From: Acidobacteriota bacterium
GTDB taxonomy: Bacteria > Acidobacteriota > Thermoanaerobaculia > UBA5066 > Gp7-AA6
Direction: 5' to 3'
Assembly: GCA_027307335.1 (NCBI GenBank)
Contig: DAHUXD010000039.1
Location: 75,625 to 111,159, forward strand
Length of the DNA stretch: 35,535 nucleotides
In this document: positions 14,421 to 23,896 of the stretch, one piece after another
Numbering within the stretch: position 1 is the first letter of the stretch
How the letters are laid out: every line of letters starts with the position of its first letter
Position numbers and translations under genes: made by a program
Notes under the pieces: generated by a model
Database searches by the model: none
What the model was told of the DNA's origin: nothing
What the model saw: the letters and a program-made list of their open reading frames with translations, nothing else

Positions 14421-16376
14421 TCAAAGCGATCGAACCGGGACCCTCATCTTCCGGAGCAGCTCCTGAAAACGGGGCTGCGACCGGAGCCTGGCCAGCGTCG
14501 GCTCCGTGCCGATCGCGTAGATGCCGGCGGAACGCTCGGTGAACCCCATCTCGAGGGCGTCGAGGGCGCGGTCCGGCTGACCGAGCACGAGATGGATCTG
14601 GGCGATCCGCACGGCCTTGATGCTGCGATCGATCTCGCACCGCTCGAGCCACGCGCGGTAGGCGTTCATCGGGCCGCCCTCCTCGTTCGCCTTGCGGACG
14701 GCTGCGGCCGTGACCTGGATGCCGTAGGCGTCGAGGCACCGCAGGAACTCGTCGATGGCGGTGTCGTACATCCCTCGCGCCTCGTAGAGCAGTCCGAGCT
14801 TGTAGTGAGGCGCGCCGAGCGCGGGGTCGATCGAGACGGCCCGCCGGAGCTCTTCGATCGCCAGATCGTCCTGGCCGGAGCGCCGGAGGGTCTCGCCCAT
14901 CAGTGTCGGAATCCACGGCGACACCGGATTGAGCTCCCGGGCCTTGCGGAGCTCCTGGAGCGCCGCGTCGAGCCTTCCAATCTCGTTCTCGAAGTAGCCC
15001 CGGCTCGTGTGAATGCCCGCGTCGTTGGGTCGCAGCTCGAGGGCGCGCCGGTACTCGCGCTCGGCGCCGTCCCAGTCCCAGTCGAACCGGCCGCGGACGA
15101 CGGCGAGAGAGAGGTGAGCGTCCGCGGAGAGGCCGTCGAGCTCGACGGCCTTGAGGGCGTTGCGGCGCGCGTCCGCGGCGCCGTCGGCGTAGCTGATCAC
15201 GAGGTTGTCGTAGAGCGTCGAATAGCAGTCGGCCAGGCTTGTGTACGCGAGCGCGTAGCGGGGGTCCTTCTGGATCGCCAGCTCGAAGTCATCCGCGGCC
15301 GCTATCAATCCCTTGCCGCCCCGGCTCATCGAGAGACGGCCCTTCATCACTAGCTGGTACGCGTCGAGCCGCTCGACGTGCGGCTCCTGGAGCGTCTCGC
15401 GGTCGCGCTCCGAGATCTCTGGCGCCAGCGCCTCCGAGAGGCCGAGCGCGATCGTGTTCGCGGCCGCGAGCGAGTCCCGGGGAGGGGCGTCGAAATCGCG
15501 GGACCAGCGCACGTGGCCGCTCGGCCCGTCGAGGAGGCGCACCGAGTACGCGTCGCGGTGGGGCTCTTCGCGGATCGTTCCCTCCAGAATCCAGTCGGCG
15601 TTCGGCTCCCGACCGACCTGCAGGGGGTCGCGGGCAGGCTCATTGCCCTGGGCGGCGGCGGGTCGGACCGCGACCTTGCCGAGCCGCCCCAGGCGCGCCG
15701 AGAGCTCCTCCGCGACTTCGATGCCGAGGTCACCGTCGGAGATCTTCGGCCCGAGCAGGCGAAACGGCAGCACCGTGATCGCGTGCGCCGGCGCCGCTCG
15801 CGCGTCGCGCGTTCGATCTCCGGAAACACGCGGCAGGACGAGGATCGCCACGACGGCGAGCAGAACGCCCGCGCCCCACATGGACGCCGTTCCGAGTTTT
15901 TGCCGCGACGGCGGCGCAGCGGCTCGGGGCCAGTCGCTCGACGGAACGGGAGTCGTGGAAGCCTCGAGGAGAGCGGAGGGCCGCGTCTCCTCGATCGAAG
16001 CGCGCGAGTCGGCGTGTCTCTCGAGTATCCGGTCCGACTCCATCGTGCTCACGAGCCGGACCTTCGCCACGAACCGATAGCCGACCTTCGGAACGGTCTC
16101 GATGTAGGACGCGTCGCCGTTGTTCGCACCGAGGACCTGGCGGAGCCTCGAGACGGCACGAGTCAGGCTTCCTTCCTCGACGAAGGCGTCGCGCCAGACG
16201 AGCTTGAGCATCTCGTCCTTCTCGACGAGGTGGCCGCTGCGCTCGACGAGAGCACACAGCGTGTCGAAGAGCTTCGGCGGAAGGTTGATGGGCTGATCGT
16301 CGCGAGACAGTGCTCTCTCGGCCGGGTCCAGTCTGTAGGGCCCGAACTCGAAGACCTGCTTCGCCGGGTGGGACAT
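14421..16376 (-). CDS. Membrane-bound winged-helix regulator with TolB-like and TPR domains (CadC-like)
   Basis: This 651-residue transcription regulator starts with an OmpR/PhoB-type winged helix (about 8-108; FEFGPYRLDPAERAL to YIETVPKVGYRFVAKV). A Ser/Pro/Ala linker leads to a membrane helix at about 166-186. The outer part has a TolB-N/FlgO-like region (ITVLPFRLLGPK to DWILEGTIR, about 200-290) and several TPR repeats (about 340-620; for example AIEELRRAVSIDPALGAPHY). This one-piece membrane sensor layout is very common in Acidobacteria. The signal is unknown; the periplasmic TPRs probably bind a protein or envelope component. It diverges from the metzincin gene at 16472, with 95 bases between the starts, so it may control that gene. 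It could also be cotranscribed with nadCB. Confidence 0.88.
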   Translation of the reverse strand: MSHPAKQVFEFGPYRLDPAERALSRDDQPINLPPKLFDTLCALVERSGHLVEKDEMLKLVWRDAFVEEGSLTRAVSRLRQVLGANNGDASYIETVPKVGYRFVAKVRLVSTMESDRILERHADSRASIEETRPSALLEASTTPVPSSDWPRAAAPPSRQKLGTASMWGAGVLLAVVAILVLPRVSGDRTRDARAAPAHAITVLPFRLLGPKISDGDLGIEVAEELSARLGRLGKVAVRPAAAQGNEPARDPLQVGREPNADWILEGTIREEPHRDAYSVRLLDGPSGHVRWSRDFDAPPRDSLAAANTIALGLSEALAPEISERDRETLQEPHVERLDAYQLVMKGRLSMSRGGKGLIAAADDFELAIQKDPRYALAYTSLADCYSTLYDNLVISYADGAADARRNALKAVELDGLSADAHLSLAVVRGRFDWDWDGAEREYRRALELRPNDAGIHTSRGYFENEIGRLDAALQELRKARELNPVSPWIPTLMGETLRRSGQDDLAIEELRRAVSIDPALGAPHYKLGLLYEARGMYDTAIDEFLRCLDAYGIQVTAAAVRKANEEGGPMNAYRAWLERCEIDRSIKAVRIAQIHLVLGQPDRALDALEMGFTERSAGIYAIGTEPTLARLRSQPRFQELLRKMRVPVRSL

Positions 16377-16471
16377 GGCGCGTGTCCGAGTTCCGTCCGA
16401 ACTTTATCCGATTCCGGTCAGGACGGGACTCCGTCCATGTCGTGAGGATCGGTCCGCGACCGGGAGAACAT
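16377..16471. promoter_or_regulatory. Divergent intergenic region between the CadC-like regulator and the metzincin gene
   Basis: This 95-base gap must hold the promoters of both genes. The only AT-rich part is GAACTTTATCC (16398-16408). GGACGGGACTCCGTCC (16421-16436) is a small imperfect inverted repeat that could be an operator or 5' hairpin. I find no convincing -35/-10 pair. Confidence 0.35.
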
Positions 16472-19400
16472 ATGGCGAAGCGGGGCGGCGCAAACCGATG
16501 TCTCGGCATCTCCCTCGTTCTGGTCGGGTTCGGGACCACACCGCTCCTGGCGCAGACGGCGGACCTGGCGATCACGGAAACGGTCTCCCCTCAGTTCCCG
16601 CTATCGGGCTCGACGCTGACGTACACGCTGACCGTGACGAACCTGGGCCCGGGCACGGCGACCGGAGTCACCGTCGTCGACGTTCCGTCGCCGCTCCTCA
16701 CGCCGGAAGCCTGCAGCGCCAGCGCGAACGGCGCCTGCAGCGCGGTCGGCACCGGCGCGACGTTCCCATCGGTCGCGCCCGGTTCGACCGAGATCGTGAC
16801 GATCACCGCGGTCGTATCGGGGGGCGATCCCGGCGAAACGATCACGAACTCCTGTTCGGTGAGCGCCGACGCCGCGACCGTCGATCCGGTCATGACGAAC
16901 AACACAGCCATGGCGAACGTGACGATCGGGGGTCCGGGCTCGATCGGCCTCTCGGCCGCGAGCCTCGACTTCGGCAACGAACGGCTCAACAAACTGAGCG
17001 CTCCCCGCTACGTCACGCTGACGAACACGGGAGCGACGGAGCTGTCCATTTTCGGGATCGTCAGCAACACGGCGGAGTTCATCGAGACGACTGACTGCCC
17101 GATCGGAGGCGTTCTGAGCGTCGGCGGGCACTGCACCGTCGGCGTCCGGTTCGACCCTTCGGCGGTGGGAACCAGAACCGGCTCGATCAGCGTCTCCGAT
17201 GGCGATCCGACGAGCCCTCAGGTCGTCACGCTGTCCGGCTCGGGCGTCCAGAGCAAGATCGCGCTCTCCAGCACGAGCCTGACTTTCGCGCCGCAGGTCG
17301 TCGGCGCCGTCGGATCGCCGAAGAGCGTCACGCTCTCGAACGCGGGCACGAGCTCCCTGCACATCAGCGGGATCGCCCTCACCGGATCCGACTTCGTCTG
17401 GGCGGCGAGCCCCAATCCCTGCCCCGCCGCCGGCGTCCTCCTTCCCCAGTCGAGCTGCGTCCTCTCAGTCGCCTCGTCGCCGGCCGGCAGCGGAACGCGG
17501 CTCGGCACCGTCACGATCGTCGACGATGACGCCTCGAGTCCCCAGATCGTCGGCCTGTCCGGATCCGGCGAGGCGGTCGTCATCTCGATCGACCCGCTGA
17601 CCTTCGGCGACCAGACGATCGGCGTTCCGAGCGCGCCGCTGACGGAGACGATCTCCGTCGCGGGCGACACGGCGGTCTCCTTCGGCGCCGTCACGCTCGC
17701 CGGTTCCAATCCCGGCGACTTCGCGGTGGTCTCGAACGGTTGCAGCGGCCTCTCGATCCCCGGCGGCGGCTCGTGTCTCGTCTCCTTCACGTTCACGCCG
17801 ACCGACCAATACGGCCGGCATGCGCTCGTCACAATCGCGAGCGGAGACCCCGGCAGTCCCGCGAAGTTCCATCTCGTCGGAACCGGCGAGAAGCCCGCCG
17901 TGACGGGAATCGCCGTGACTCCGCAGGGGCCCGGGCTGGGAGTGGGCCGGACGCTTTCGATGAAGGCGACGGCTTCGTACAACGACGGTTCCACCCAGGA
18001 CGTCACCTCGTCCGCGCGCTGGTCGAGCAGCGCCAGCCGTGTCGTCACCGTCGGCAACGAGGATTCCAACAAGGGGATCGCGACGGGAGTCGCCGTGGGA
18101 TCCGCCGTCGCGACCGCGACGTACAAGGGGTTCAGCAGCCAGGCGACGGTCACGACCTATCTCGTGCCGACCCTGTCCTTCCTGGTCCAGCCGGCGGACA
18201 CCGGCGTCGCCGCCGTGATCTCACCCGCGGTCACGGTGCTCGTGGTGGATCCGACCGGCAAGCCGATCGTCGGCCAGACCGTCACGATCGCGATCGGCCC
18301 CGATCCGCCCCACGCGGCGGTGCTCGGCGGAACGCTGTCGCGTCAGACGGATGCGTCGGGCAGGGTCGTCGATGGCGATCTCACGCTCGACTACCTGGGC
18401 AACGGCTACACGCTCGTCGCGACGGCGCCGACGCCGGGCGGACCCTACGCGGCGACCTCCGCGCCGTTCGACGAGACTCGAGTGGGAGATCCCTGCCTCG
18501 GCCCGACGCCGGTGTGCGCGTCGAGCTGTCCCGACTCGGACGGCGATGGACTGAACGATGCCTGGGAAACGGCCGGCGGCATCGATTTCAACGGCGATGG
18601 CCGGATCGACTCCACGTACGACCTGATGCTGCCGGGAGCGGATCCGGCGAAGCCGGACGTCTTCGTCCAGGTCGACTACATGGATTACGGCTTGAATCAG
18701 TACGGCTGCGACAGCGACGTGGAGTGCACGAATCTCGGAGTGGCGCACCTGGGCGACTCGTGTACCGGTCCGCCAGCGGGAGCCTCGGCGAGAACGTGCG
18801 TCCACACCTGCGCCATGGACGGGGACTGCACCGCACTCGGGCCGAGTCACGTCGGCGACCGCTGCATCGATTCCCTCTGCGAGCACACGCATGACCCGAG
18901 CGTCGTCGGTGCGGGCGCGCTCGACGCCGTCGTCGCCTCTTTCGCCGCGCACGGCATCAACCTTCACATCGATCCCGAGCACCACTCCGTGCCGCACTCG
19001 CGCGTCGTCTCGTGGCAGCAGCCCACGGCCGTCTGCGGGGGAGCCGACGTCGCGCCCGGAGTCATCGGTGCCTACGCCGTGAATTTCTACGACCTCAAGG
19101 CGGCCCTTTTCGATCCACGCCGAGATCTGGCTTACCACTACGCGGTCATCGGCCACTACGCGGAGTGCGACAGCGACGCCGGCTGTTCGGCCTGTCCGGC
19201 GACCAAGGGAGGTGCGGTCGTCTATGAAACCGGCCAGGCCGAGGTGAGCGGCAACGACTTCATCGTGTCCCTGGGCCACTTCTTCAACGACCAGGGAGGC
19301 GCGCCCGGCATCGACAACCTCGGCGGCACCTTCATGCACGAGCTCGGGCACAATCTCGGCCTGCACCACGGGGGCGGCGTGACGACTGCCGGCTCTCCCT

Positions 19401-20287
19401 GCGTCCCGCCGCAATGCGAGGACCTTCCGACGTTCAAGCCGAACTACCTGAGCGTGATGAATTACTCCTATCAGTTCACCGGAATCCTCGAGTCCGATTC
19501 GGCCGGCTCGGACGTGATCACCGGCCAGCGGCTCGACTACTCCACGCAGGTCCTCCCGACGGGCGGGAACACGCCGGGCGCGCTCTCCGAGAATGGCCAG
19601 CTGAACGAGCCGGCCGGACTCGGATCGGGAACGTCGGACGTCTTCACCTACAACGACGGTCAGTGCGGGTTCGACTACGCCGCATCCGACGGCCCGGTCG
19701 ACTGGGACGGAGACGGCGTGGCGGACAATCTGAATGCCTCCTCGGATCTCAATCAGGACGATCACCTCCCGTCGGCCTGTTCCGTACGAAACCAGGTCCT
19801 CAACGGGCACGTCGATTGGGGTCCGTCGCCGGGGCAATCGATCTTCACGTATTCCTTTCAGTGCACCACCTTCGGCGCCGACGATCGGGTCGGTCCGCTC
19901 GCGGAGAAGCGGAGCTTCCCCGTCCGCGAGCTCGCCCGAGACGAGCTCACGCCCGAGATGGCGATGCGCGCGCACGTTCTCCATCCGCCGAAGCGCGTGA
20001 CCGTCCGTGCCGCCGCCGGATGCGACGGAACCGTGACCCTGATGGGCGCCGATGGCTTCGATGTGAGGGACGTCGATCCGCTCAGCCTGAGGCTCGCGGG
20101 AGCGCCGGCGCTTCGAACCGCCGTCGACGACGTCGACGGCGACGGTCGGCCCGACCTCGTGGTCGTCTTCGACTCTTCCCGGATGCGGGCGCAGCGCGGG
20201 GCGGCGCGTCTATCCGGCTGGCTCTCGAACAGCCAGGTCATCCACGGACGCGTCGAAAAGGACGGTATGCCGAAGCGCTGCGAGTAG
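16472..20287 (+). CDS. Large secreted multi-domain protein with metzincin-type zinc protease site
   Basis: The protein has 1271 residues. Signal peptide at 1-28 (ends TTPLLAQ). Domains in order: DUF11-type repeat (about 30-150, with a VTVTNLGPGTATGV-like core); three choice-of-anchor-D/HYDIN-like modules beginning near 156, 260 and 368 (LDFGN, LTFAP, LTFGD followed by V-T-L-x-N/S-x-G); a BIG2-like module (about 475-560); a Big_1-like module (about 566-670); a calcium-type DSDGDGLNDAWE near 689; and a Cys-rich segment (about 745-815). The protease site is HELGHNLGLHH starting at residue 956 (HExxHxxGxxH), with a Met-turn-like VMNY at Met996, 40 residues later. Near the end is a VDDVDGDGRPDLVVVF repeat. 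It is probably an extracellular or surface metalloprotease. The start is ATG with CGGGAGAACAT upstream. It is convergent with nadA (3-base gap). Confidence 0.85.
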   Translation: MAKRGGANRCLGISLVLVGFGTTPLLAQTADLAITETVSPQFPLSGSTLTYTLTVTNLGPGTATGVTVVDVPSPLLTPEACSASANGACSAVGTGATFPSVAPGSTEIVTITAVVSGGDPGETITNSCSVSADAATVDPVMTNNTAMANVTIGGPGSIGLSAASLDFGNERLNKLSAPRYVTLTNTGATELSIFGIVSNTAEFIETTDCPIGGVLSVGGHCTVGVRFDPSAVGTRTGSISVSDGDPTSPQVVTLSGSGVQSKIALSSTSLTFAPQVVGAVGSPKSVTLSNAGTSSLHISGIALTGSDFVWAASPNPCPAAGVLLPQSSCVLSVASSPAGSGTRLGTVTIVDDDASSPQIVGLSGSGEAVVISIDPLTFGDQTIGVPSAPLTETISVAGDTAVSFGAVTLAGSNPGDFAVVSNGCSGLSIPGGGSCLVSFTFTPTDQYGRHALVTIASGDPGSPAKFHLVGTGEKPAVTGIAVTPQGPGLGVGRTLSMKATASYNDGSTQDVTSSARWSSSASRVVTVGNEDSNKGIATGVAVGSAVATATYKGFSSQATVTTYLVPTLSFLVQPADTGVAAVISPAVTVLVVDPTGKPIVGQTVTIAIGPDPPHAAVLGGTLSRQTDASGRVVDGDLTLDYLGNGYTLVATAPTPGGPYAATSAPFDETRVGDPCLGPTPVCASSCPDSDGDGLNDAWETAGGIDFNGDGRIDSTYDLMLPGADPAKPDVFVQVDYMDYGLNQYGCDSDVECTNLGVAHLGDSCTGPPAGASARTCVHTCAMDGDCTALGPSHVGDRCIDSLCEHTHDPSVVGAGALDAVVASFAAHGINLHIDPEHHSVPHSRVVSWQQPTAVCGGADVAPGVIGAYAVNFYDLKAALFDPRRDLAYHYAVIGHYAECDSDAGCSACPATKGGAVVYETGQAEVSGNDFIVSLGHFFNDQGGAPGIDNLGGTFMHELGHNLGLHHGGGVTTAGSPCVPPQCEDLPTFKPNYLSVMNYSYQFTGILESDSAGSDVITGQRLDYSTQVLPTGGNTPGALSENGQLNEPAGLGSGTSDVFTYNDGQCGFDYAASDGPVDWDGDGVADNLNASSDLNQDDHLPSACSVRNQVLNGHVDWGPSPGQSIFTYSFQCTTFGADDRVGPLAEKRSFPVRELARDELTPEMAMRAHVLHPPKRVTVRAAAGCDGTVTLMGADGFDVRDVDPLSLRLAGAPALRTAVDDVDGDGRPDLVVVFDSSRMRAQRGAARLSGWLSNSQVIHGRVEKDGMPKRCE

Positions 20288-20290
20288 GCC

Positions 20291-21289
20291 CTACGACAGC
20301 TCGAGCATCCTCAGGAGGGGCCTTTCGGCGGCCGCGCGCAGGTCCTCGAGAAGGACGATCTCCGGCCGCTCGTCGCGCAGGCACAGGTAAAGCTTCTCCA
20401 GCGTGTTGAGCTTCATGAACGGGCACTCGTTGCACTGGCACCCGTTGTCGGGCGGCACGGGGATGTACTCGCGGTCGGGCGCGAGCTTCCGCATCTGGTG
20501 GATGATCCCTTCCTCGGTCGCAATCAGGAACGTCTTCCCGGGCGCCGTCGTCGCGTAGTTCAGGATCGAGCGCGTCGAGCCCACGTGGTCGGCATGCCGC
20601 AGGATCGCCTCCGGGCACTCCGGGTGCGCGGCGACGAGCGCACCGGGGTGCTGCGCCTTGAGCCGCACGATCTCGCGCTCCGAGAACTGCTCGTGGACGA
20701 TGCAGGTGCCCGGCCACAGCGTCATGGGCCGGCCGAGCTTCTTCGACAGGAACGCGCCGAGGTGCCGGTCGGGCGCGAACAGGATCTCCTTCTCCGGCGG
20801 AATCGAGCGGACGATCTTCTCGGCGTTCGACGAGGTGACGATGATGTCCGACAGCGCCTTCACCGCCGCCGAGCAGTTGATGTACGTCAGCGACACCGCG
20901 CCGGGGTGCTCGGCGCGCCACGCCTTGAACGCCTCGGGCGGGCAGGAGTCCTCGAGCGAGCAGCCGGCCTCGTAGTCCGGCAGCACGACCTTCCGGTTCG
21001 GATTCAAAATCTTGGCGGTCTCCGCCATGAACCGGACGCCCGCGAACGCGATGATCGCGGCGTCCGTCGCCTGCGCCTTGCGCGACAGGTCGAGCGAGTC
21101 GCCGACGAAGTCCGCCAGGTCCTGGATGGCCTCTTCTTGGTAGTAATGCGCGAGCAGGACGGCGTTTTTTTGTCGCTTCAGGCGCGGGATCTCCGCCTCC
21201 AGATCGAGGCGCGGGTCGATCGAGGAGAGGTCGGGCGCCGCCGGCCTCGGCGGAAGGGTCGGAAACGCGGGCGTTTGCACGCTCGACAT
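20291..21289 (-). CDS. nadA: Quinolinate synthase
   Basis: This 332-residue 4Fe-4S enzyme condenses iminoaspartate with dihydroxyacetone phosphate to quinolinate. Landmarks are NAVLLAHYYQEEAIQDLADFVGDSL, FMAETAKILNP, INCSAAVKALSD, TSSNAEK, FAPDRHLGAF, WPGTCIVHE, HPECPEA, STRSILNY and the C-terminal GCQCNECPFMKLNTLEKLY. The cluster Cys are expected in INCSA, ECPEA and the CQCNECP segment. I took ATG 21289 (MSSVQTP) as the start; ATG 21304 would add five residues. The perfect palindrome GCTCGATCGAGC lies directly upstream. It is apart from nadCB and has a CxCxxC-rich C-terminus like many NadA proteins. Confidence 0.94.
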   Translation of the reverse strand: MSSVQTPAFPTLPPRPAAPDLSSIDPRLDLEAEIPRLKRQKNAVLLAHYYQEEAIQDLADFVGDSLDLSRKAQATDAAIIAFAGVRFMAETAKILNPNRKVVLPDYEAGCSLEDSCPPEAFKAWRAEHPGAVSLTYINCSAAVKALSDIIVTSSNAEKIVRSIPPEKEILFAPDRHLGAFLSKKLGRPMTLWPGTCIVHEQFSEREIVRLKAQHPGALVAAHPECPEAILRHADHVGSTRSILNYATTAPGKTFLIATEEGIIHQMRKLAPDREYIPVPPDNGCQCNECPFMKLNTLEKLYLCLRDERPEIVLLEDLRAAAERPLLRMLELS

Positions 21290-21290
21290 G

Positions 21291-21302
21291 GCTCGATCGA
21301 GC
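21291..21302. promoter_or_regulatory. 12-bp perfect palindrome just upstream of nadA
   Basis: GCTCGATCGAGC begins one base before the nadA start codon (cat at 21287-21289). It could be a repressor operator blocking initiation, or chance in this GC-rich sequence. It does not match an NadR, NiaR or NrtR site that I know well enough to assign. Confidence 0.3.
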
Positions 21303-21387
21303 ATAACAAGGACAGGTGCAAACGTTTTCCCCTCTCTCCTCGTACTTCTAATGGGTGGCACGGGTTCTGCTAACCGGAGGCGCCGTC

Positions 21388-21498
21388 ATGGGGGAGGTCC
21401 GCGAAAATTCCAGGCCCGATTTCAAGGCGGTCCTCTTCCTGTTCATCACGCTCGGCCTCGCGGCGCTCGAGGTATGGGGGCTGATCCGCCTGTTCTAG
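21388..21498 (+). CDS. 36-residue single-pass membrane peptide
   Basis: The ATG at 21388 is preceded by CGGAGGCGCCGTC, a good ribosome site at normal spacing. The 36-residue product has a charged start (MGEVRENSRPDFK) and then one hydrophobic helix from about 14 to 35 (VLFLFITLGLAALEVWGLIR). It stops at TAG 21496-21498. The clean ribosome site, initiation Met and single helix support a real gene. It lies between divergent nadA and a repeat before the E1 gene. Function unknown; small helices of this kind often regulate or stabilise a membrane complex. Confidence 0.6.
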   Translation: MGEVRENSRPDFKAVLFLFITLGLAALEVWGLIRLF

Positions 21499-21503
21499 CC
21501 TGA

Positions 21504-21563
21504 TGTAGGGGCGGCCCTTGCGGCCGCCCTCGCCCATCGGGCGGGGACAAGCCCCGCCCCTAC
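21504..21563. repeat. Dispersed double-hairpin repeat unit, inverted orientation
   Basis: TGTAGGGGCGGCCCTTGCGG runs into CGCCC and then GGCGGGGACAAGCCCCGCCC and CTAC. This is the reverse orientation of the 9865-9917 copy. It starts five bases after the 36-aa peptide stop and lies upstream of the E1 gene promoter region. Confidence 0.8.
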
Positions 21564-21632
21564 GAGCGCGGCAACCGCACCGTTCGGGTCACGGTCGATT
21601 TCCTACCCTTTTGCTATATTCCGGCGGTCACG

Positions 21633-23750
21633 ATGGCCACGGAGATCCGCACCGAAAATACGCACGGCCTCGACCGAAACGCCCTCGTCTCGGCCTACCG
21701 CAACATCTACCTGTCCCGCCGCTTCGACGACAAGGAGATCCAGCTCAAGCGGCAGAACAAGATCTACTTCCAGATCAACAGCGCGGGCCACGAGGCGGTC
21801 ACGACCGCGGCCGGCATGGTCTTGAAGCCGGGCTACGACTGGTTCGAGTGCTACTACCGCGACCGGGCGCTGATCCTGCAGCTCGGCGTCACTCCCTACG
21901 AGATGTTCCTCCAGTCGGTCGGCGCGAAGGACGACCCGGCGTCGGCCGGCCGCCAGATGCCGGCCCACTGGGGCCACAAGCGCTTGAACATCATCTCGAA
22001 GTCCTCCTGCACGGGCACCCAGTTCCTCCACGCCGTCGGCGCCGCGGAGGCGGGCTGGCGCATGAGCCGCATCGCCGAGCTCCGGGACCGGGGCGGCTTC
22101 CAGAAGGACGAGGTCGTCTACGTCTCGGGCGGCGAGGGCCAGACGTCCGAGGGGGAATTCTGGGAGGCGCTGTCGTCGGCCTCGAACCTGAAGCTCCCCG
22201 TCCTGTTCCTGATCGAGGACAACGGCTACGCGATCTCGGTCCCGGTCGAGGTCAACACGCCGGGCGGCTCGATCTCGAAGCTCGTGCGCTCCTTCCCGAA
22301 TCTCTTCGTCGCCGAGGCGGACGGCACCGACTTCCTCGAGTCCTACGACGCGCTCCGCTACGCGGCCGAGTACTGCCGCAACCGGATGGGCCCGGCCTTC
22401 GTGCATGCGCGCGTCATCCGGCCCTACAGCCACTCGCTCTCCGACGACGAGGCGCTCTACCGCCCCAGGGCGGAGCGCGAGCGGGAGCTCGAGAAGGACC
22501 CGGTCAAGCGCCTGTCGCGCCTGCTCCTCGAGCAGGGCGTCGTGTCGCCCGAGGAGCTCGAGAAGCTGCACGCGGACGTGGACGCCGAGATCAACGACGC
22601 GGCCGACCGCGCGCTCGCGGCGCCGGTGCCGGAGCCCGAGTCCGCGTACGAGTTCGTCTACTCGCCCGACGTCGATCCGACGAGCGCCGTCTTCTCGACC
22701 GCTCCCGTCTTCGCGGAGAACGCCGCGCCGACGACGATGGTCGATCTCCTGAACGCGTGCCTGAAGGACGAGATGAAGCGCGACCCGCGCCTCGTCGCCT
22801 TCGGCGAGGACGTCGCGGACGCGTCGCGCGAGGACGTGCTCGGAGAGTGCAAGGGCAAGGGCGGCGTCTTCAAGGTGACGGCCGGCCTGCAGCGCCTGCA
22901 CGGCGCCGACCGCGTCTTCAACTCGCCGCTCGCCGAAGCGAACATCGTCGGCCGCGCGATCGGCATGGCCGTGCGCGGGCTGAAGCCGGTCGTCGAGATC
23001 CAGTTCTACGACTACATCTGGCCGGCGTACATGCAGATTCACAACGAGCTGTCGAACCTGCGGTGGCGGTCGGGCAACGCGTTCAAGTGCCCGCTCGTCA
23101 TCCGCGCCGCGATCGGCGGCTACATCGGCGGCGGCGCGGTCTACCACTCCCAGTCGGGCGCGGTGCTGATGACGCACATCCCGGGACTGCGCGTCGTCAT
23201 GCCCTCGAACGCGCTCGATGCGAACGGCCTCCTGCGCACGGCGATCCGCTGCGACGATCCCGTGCTCTTCCTCGAGCACAAGCACCTCTACCGCCAGACC
23301 CACAACAAGGGCGCGTATCCCGGTCCGGACTACATGGTCCCTTTCGGCAAGGCGGCGAAGGTCCAGGAGGGCGCGGACGTCACGATCGTCACCTACGGCG
23401 CGACCGTGTACCGGTCGTGGCAGGCGGCGAAGGCGTTCACGGAGGAGACCGGCAGGTCTGTCGAAATCCTCGACTTGCGGTCGCTGAACCCTTACGATTG
23501 GGATGCCATCGCGGAATCCGTGAAGAAGACCTCGCGCGCGATCGTCGTCTACGAGGACCCGGTGTCCTGGGGCTACGGCGCGGAGATCGCCGCCCGGATC
23601 TCTTCCGAGCTTTTTTCGTATCTCGATGCGCCGGTCGAGCGCGTGGCGGCGACCGACACCTTCGTGGCGTATCAGCCGAGGGTCGAAGATTTCATCCTTC
23701 CGCAGGCCTCGCACGTGCGAAGGGCGCTCGATCGGGTGCTTCAGTTCTAG
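21633..23750 (+). CDS. Fused 2-oxoacid dehydrogenase E1 alpha-beta subunit (TPP-dependent)
   Basis: This 705-residue protein joins both E1 chains of a branched-chain or pyruvate-type 2-oxoacid dehydrogenase. The alpha part (about 1-330) holds the TPP motif [15 protein letters not shown] to LIEDN (about 165-199). The Mg-binding residue is Glu (GEG) rather than the usual Asp (GDG). The loop [11 protein letters not shown] follows. A linker (about 335-375) leads to the beta part (about 375-705), with [46 protein letters not shown], and the C-terminal domain with [17 protein letters not shown] and [13 protein letters not shown]. The substrate, E2 and E3 are not in the window. The acidobacterial and Bacteroidetes-type fused E1 family matches this layout. 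Confidence 0.9.
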   Translation: MATEIRTENTHGLDRNALVSAYRNIYLSRRFDDKEIQLKRQNKIYFQINSAGHEAVTTAAGMVLKPGYDWFECYYRDRALILQLGVTPYEMFLQSVGAKDDPASAGRQMPAHWGHKRLNIISKSSCTGTQFLHAVGAAEAGWRMSRIAELRDRGGFQKDEVVYVSGGEGQTSEGEFWEALSSASNLKLPVLFLIEDNGYAISVPVEVNTPGGSISKLVRSFPNLFVAEADGTDFLESYDALRYAAEYCRNRMGPAFVHARVIRPYSHSLSDDEALYRPRAERERELEKDPVKRLSRLLLEQGVVSPEELEKLHADVDAEINDAADRALAAPVPEPESAYEFVYSPDVDPTSAVFSTAPVFAENAAPTTMVDLLNACLKDEMKRDPRLVAFGEDVADASREDVLGECKGKGGVFKVTAGLQRLHGADRVFNSPLAEANIVGRAIGMAVRGLKPVVEIQFYDYIWPAYMQIHNELSNLRWRSGNAFKCPLVIRAAIGGYIGGGAVYHSQSGAVLMTHIPGLRVVMPSNALDANGLLRTAIRCDDPVLFLEHKHLYRQTHNKGAYPGPDYMVPFGKAAKVQEGADVTIVTYGATVYRSWQAAKAFTEETGRSVEILDLRSLNPYDWDAIAESVKKTSRAIVVYEDPVSWGYGAEIAARISSELFSYLDAPVERVAATDTFVAYQPRVEDFILPQASHVRRALDRVLQF

Positions 23751-23811
23751 TCTCTTGACCTCCCGAGAGGACTGATTCGGTCGTTTCCGACGACACGGTT
23801 TCTGGTCGAAC

Positions 23812-23830
23812 GGCGCGTAAGTCGCGCGCC
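23812..23830. terminator. GC hairpin downstream of the E1 gene
   Basis: GGCGCG-TAAGTCG-CGCGCC forms a 6-bp stem with a 7-base loop, 61 bases past the E1 stop codon. No U-run follows. In the same gap (23751-23896) a smaller hairpin (CCTC-CCGA-GAGG) lies right after the stop. Intrinsic termination is plausible but unproven. Confidence 0.35.
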
Positions 23831-23896
23831 ATGAACGTTTGCAAAACGGGTACGGGTCGTGCTGTATCGATTCCCGTCTCGCGAAAGGAGATCCGG

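Noticed and set aside
21603-23714. Minus-strand frame of about 700 codons opposite the fused E1 gene
   Set aside because: Antisense of a clear enzyme; composition is shadow-like.
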